From: Limisphaerales bacterium
GTDB lineage: Bacteria; Verrucomicrobiota; Verrucomicrobiia; Limisphaerales; PALSA-1396
Direction of reading: 5' to 3'
DNA length: 8,034 nt
NCBI GenBank assembly: GCA_003140275.1
Contig: PLJQ01000231.1
Span: 1 to 8,034 of the forward strand
In this document: in pieces, positions 5,900-8,034 of the stretch
Position numbering within the stretch: the stretch's first letter is position 1
Layout of the letters: every line of letters begins with the position of its first letter
Made by a program: the position numbers and the translations under genes
Notes under the pieces: generated by a model
The model's input: only the letters and a program-made list of their open reading frames with translations
Database searches by the model: none
Told to the model about the DNA's origin: nothing

Positions 5900-6399
5900 T
5901 TCACAGCGCGCTCGTACCAGGCCACGTCCCAGAATTTTCCGAACTTCCGCCCGACTTCCCTGTAAGTGCCGACATGGCGGAAATCCATTTTCAGATGCAA
6001 CGCGACCGACGCTTCGTTGGGTTGTGCAATGCCGCCGAAAGCGCGATGCACATCCTCGCGTGAAAGCGCCTCGAAGAGCGCATCGTAGAGGCGTCGGCCA
6101 AGGCCTCTGCCCTGCCCGCCCGGCGCCAAGTAGACGCTAGTTTCGACGGACGTGTCATAAGCCGCGCGATCCTTGAACGGCACTGAACACGACCAGCCGA
6201 CCGCCTGCCCCCCGCACTCCGCCACGAAGCACTGATGGCGGCCGCGCTCGCTGAACTGCTTGAGCCAGGCCTGCCGTTGCTCGCGCGTGCGCGGCTCGAC
6301 GTCAAACGTCACATGCGTGGTGGCGACGTAATGGTTGTAGAGATCGAGCAGCGCGGGCAGATCGCGCTCAATTGCCCTTCTGATGAGCACTTCGCTCAT
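5896..6399 (-). CDS. GNAT acetyltransferase, phosphinothricin N-acetyltransferase type
   Basis: This 167-residue cytosolic enzyme should transfer acetyl from acetyl-CoA to an amino group. Visible family marks are the N-terminal IRRAIERDLPALLDLYNHYV, TFDVEPRT (31-38) and a conserved Glu in VETSVYLAP (Glu86). The acetyl-CoA pyrophosphate loop is GGQGRGLGRRL (94-104). The C-terminal NEASVALHLKMDF and VGRKFGKFWDVAWYER are characteristic of the Pat/MnaT branch. Such enzymes act on phosphinothricin, methionine sulfoximine or related amino acids; the actual substrate here is not determinable. ATG 6399 has AAGGAG 10 bp upstream. The start lies 32 bp inside the 3' end of nnr, so the two are probably one transcript with coupled translation. 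The stop codon shares CTAG (5896-5899) with the convergent DUF1801 gene. By gene order it looks like an accessory gene carried with nnr. Confidence 0.9.
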   Translation of the reverse strand: MSEVLIRRAIERDLPALLDLYNHYVATTHVTFDVEPRTREQRQAWLKQFSERGRHQCFVAECGGQAVGWSCSVPFKDRAAYDTSVETSVYLAPGGQGRGLGRRLYDALFEALSREDVHRAFGGIAQPNEASVALHLKMDFRHVGTYREVGRKFGKFWDVAWYERAVN

Positions 6400-7879
6400 T
6401 TTCCAAGCGCTCCTTCAAGTTGCACAAAACCGGCGGCAGCTGCTCCGGCAGATCTTCCGCAATAAGCCCAAGGCCATAGCGCGCCGCCGCTTCGCCATGC
6501 AGCCACGCGGCCGCGCACGCCGCCGCGAAGGATTGCATCCCCTGTGCCATGAGTCCTGCGATCATGCCGCTGAGCACATCGCCCGCGCCGGCAGTGGCAA
6601 GCCAAGGCGGCGCATTGGTGTTCACCACCGCGCGGCCATCCGGCGAGGCTATCACCGTATCCGCGCCCTTGAGAAGCACGGTACATTTCGCGGTGGCCGC
6701 CGCCGTGCGCGCGGCCTCGATCTTGTTTTTCGCCCGCGCCAGCAGACCCGGAAAAATCTGCTCGAACTCGCCCGCATGGGGCGTGAGAACCGCGGGCTCG
6801 CGAAGGTGCGCGAATAAGACATTGGGTGTGTAGGCAAACGACGTCAGCGCGTCGGCGTCCAGCACCGCTGCGGCGCCGCTGGCTAAAACCGTTGCGACCA
6901 GTTCCTGTGTCGGTTTGCCGAGACCACAGCCGGGGCCGATGGCAATGGCATTGATCCGCTTGTCTTTCAGGATGCGGGAGAGACCACTGGCGCCGGCGAA
7001 GGGCTTGACCATGATGGCGGTGAGTTGTGCCGCGTTGGCGGCGACCGCTTCCATCGGGCTTGCGACGCTGACGAGCCCAGCGCCGACGCGAAGCGCGCCG
7101 CAGGCCGCCAGCCGCGCCGCACCCGTGGCGTGGCTGGGCCCACTCACCACCACGCAATGCCCGCGCGCATATTTGTGGGCTTCGGTTTGCGGCCAAGGAT
7201 AGTTCTCGCCCCAGAGCAGCGGTCCATTCTCGTATAGCCGCGGCGCGATAACCGTGATCACGCCTTTCGTGATCCCGATATCGGCGACCACGACTTCACC
7301 GCAATAGAGCCGACCAGACATCAACACATGCGCGGGCTTCTTGCGGAAGAAGGTCACGGTCAGATCGGCGCGGATGCAGCAATCTTCGAGTGCGCGGCCA
7401 AGATCGCCATGCAGGCCACTCGGCACATCGACGGCGACGACTGGAATGTCGGATGCGTTCAGCGCCTCCACCGTCGCCTTCGCCTCGCCTTCCAGCCGAC
7501 GCGAGAGGCCAGCGCCGAACAGCGCATCGACGACCAGTTTGGCTTCGTTGATCGCCGTGGGCGATAAAGCCACGCAGTCGCCGATCCATTGGCTCGCCAT
7601 TTCGGCCGCATCGCCTTTCAACGCCTCGCGCGCGCCAAGCAGCGCGACCGTGACATCAAAGCCTTCCGTCCGCAGATGCCGCGCCACAACAAAGCCGTCG
7701 CCGCCATTGTTTCCCGGCCCGCACAGCACAACACAGCGGCACAGCTCCATGCACTTCATGATTTCCGCCGCCACCGCGTGGCCGGCATTTTCCATCAGCG
7801 TTAGCGAAGGCGTGCCGCGATCGGCCGCGTATTTTTCGGCGGCGTAGCTTTCGGCGACGGTGAGGACTTCCCCGCTCAC
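6368..7879 (-). CDS. nnr: Bifunctional NAD(P)H-hydrate repair enzyme (epimerase plus ADP-dependent dehydratase)
   Basis: This 503-residue enzyme repairs NAD(P)HX, hydrated and inactive NAD(P)H. The N-terminal half epimerises the R and S forms (YjeF_N domain, about 1-215) and the C-terminal half dehydrates the S form using ADP (about 230-500). Visible motifs are SLTLMENAG (25-33), GPGNNGGDG (54-62), VVDALFGAG (116-124) and DVPSGLHGD (151-159). In the kinase-like half there are HKYARG (235-240), DADALT (341-346), TPHAGEF (366-372), LKGADTV (403-409) and TAGAGDVLSG (429-438), with the catalytic Asp near 434. I start it at GTG 7879, which gives MSGEVLTVAESYAAE and fits the family N-terminus; GGGGG lies 6 bp upstream. 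The frame stays open to TTG 7999, but those 40 residues are translated inverted repeat (LRQAQDE, HAELVEA). The protein reads as alphaproteobacterial, unlike the left-hand genes. The GNAT gene overlaps its 3' end. Confidence 0.92.
   Translation of the reverse strand: MSGEVLTVAESYAAEKYAADRGTPSLTLMENAGHAVAAEIMKCMELCRCVVLCGPGNNGGDGFVVARHLRTEGFDVTVALLGAREALKGDAAEMASQWIGDCVALSPTAINEAKLVVDALFGAGLSRRLEGEAKATVEALNASDIPVVAVDVPSGLHGDLGRALEDCCIRADLTVTFFRKKPAHVLMSGRLYCGEVVVADIGITKGVITVIAPRLYENGPLLWGENYPWPQTEAHKYARGHCVVVSGPSHATGAARLAACGALRVGAGLVSVASPMEAVAANAAQLTAIMVKPFAGASGLSRILKDKRINAIAIGPGCGLGKPTQELVATVLASGAAAVLDADALTSFAYTPNVLFAHLREPAVLTPHAGEFEQIFPGLLARAKNKIEAARTAAATAKCTVLLKGADTVIASPDGRAVVNTNAPPWLATAGAGDVLSGMIAGLMAQGMQSFAAACAAAWLHGEAAARYGLGLIAEDLPEQLPPVLCNLKERLENERSAHQKGN
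6410..6415 (-). promoter_or_regulatory. Ribosome binding site AAGGAG for the GNAT gene, inside nnr
   Basis: On the minus strand AAGGAG lies within the nnr coding end and 10 bp before ATG 6399. It fixes the GNAT start and points to translational coupling with nnr. Confidence 0.6.
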
Positions 7880-7893
7880 GCGATGCCCCCATG

Positions 7894-7963
7894 CTTCGAC
7901 AAGCTCAGCATGAGGAGAATTGTTTATGCCACCAAGAATATCCTCATCCTGAGCCTGTCGAAG
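7894..7963. repeat. Interspersed inverted repeat of the CTTCGACA(A/G)GCTCAG type
   Basis: Two 23-bp arms, 7894-7916 and 7941-7963, are reverse complements at 21 of 23 positions and flank a 24-bp centre. Each arm has the core CTTCGACA-R-GCTCAG-S-ATGAGGA. Translated, such arms give LRQAQDE and HAELVEA, peptides that recur in mis-started annotations. From general knowledge these palindromic elements are abundant between genes of Alphaproteobacteria and occur sporadically elsewhere. The element ends 14 bp before the chosen nnr start codon, so in the transcript it would fold into a long hairpin close to the ribosome site. Confidence 0.85.
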
Positions 7964-8007
7964 GACGTACGGCGTCAATGCAAGCTGTCTCTCGTTCAAA
8001 AATAACG

Positions 8008-8013
8008 ATTATA
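8008..8013 (-). promoter_or_regulatory. Candidate -10 box TATAAT for nnr
   Basis: A perfect TATAAT is read on the minus strand. The expected -35 would fall at or beyond the window edge (8031 onwards), so it cannot be judged. Transcription from here would start near 8001 and give a leader of about 120 nt that contains the whole inverted repeat. It would leave the TTG at 7999 essentially without a leader, which favours the GTG start at 7879. Confidence 0.4.
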
Positions 8014-8034
8014 TGCGATCGCTCTGCCCGCAAG

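Noticed and set aside
6396..7196. Minus-strand open frame of 266 codons within nnr in another frame
   Set aside because: It lies in an alternative frame of nnr, is Arg/Gly-rich and has no family motifs, while the nnr frame keeps all catalytic motifs.

Overview
The window carries six protein-coding genes, two tRNA genes (one cut by the window edge) and several repeat structures. The left two thirds (about 1-5305) look like chromosomal core sequence of a Verrucomicrobiota-type bacterium. This is inferred from the style of the trigger factor and of the cyclic-nucleotide-domain histidine kinase, and from GTCGA/TCAAC-type heptamer tracts that I associate with that group. The assignment is moderate and rests on reading the proteins, not on a search.

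Layout, left to right. A tRNA-His(GUG) on the minus strand is cut by the window start. On the plus strand follow a soluble histidine kinase with an N-terminal cyclic-nucleotide-binding domain (206-1306), an endonuclease-type MutL (1390-3327) and a small two-helix membrane protein of unknown function (3473-3790). Convergent to these, on the minus strand, lie tRNA-Leu(UAG) (5221-5305) and, 51 bp downstream of it, trigger factor (3829-5169).

The right third (5414-7879) holds a DUF1801 protein on the plus strand. A minus-strand pair converges on it: the bifunctional NAD(P)H-hydrate repair enzyme Nnr and, overlapping its 3' end, a phosphinothricin-type GNAT acetyltransferase. The DUF1801 and GNAT stop codons are the two strands of a single CTAG. 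Upstream of nnr is a TATAAT box and a 70-bp inverted repeat of the CTTCGACA(A/G)GCTCAG type, common in Alphaproteobacteria. By eye this block is more GC-rich and its Nnr reads as alphaproteobacterial. Horizontal transfer, or a chimeric assembly, joining near tRNA-Leu is therefore a real possibility.

The genes serve housekeeping and repair roles: mismatch repair, nascent-chain folding, repair of damaged NAD(P)H, and small-molecule acetylation. I see no CRISPR array, insertion sequence, phage or defence island. The least ordinary signals are three short heptanucleotide-repeat tracts inside the mutL reading frame, two in one orientation and one reversed, and the apparently foreign block at the right.
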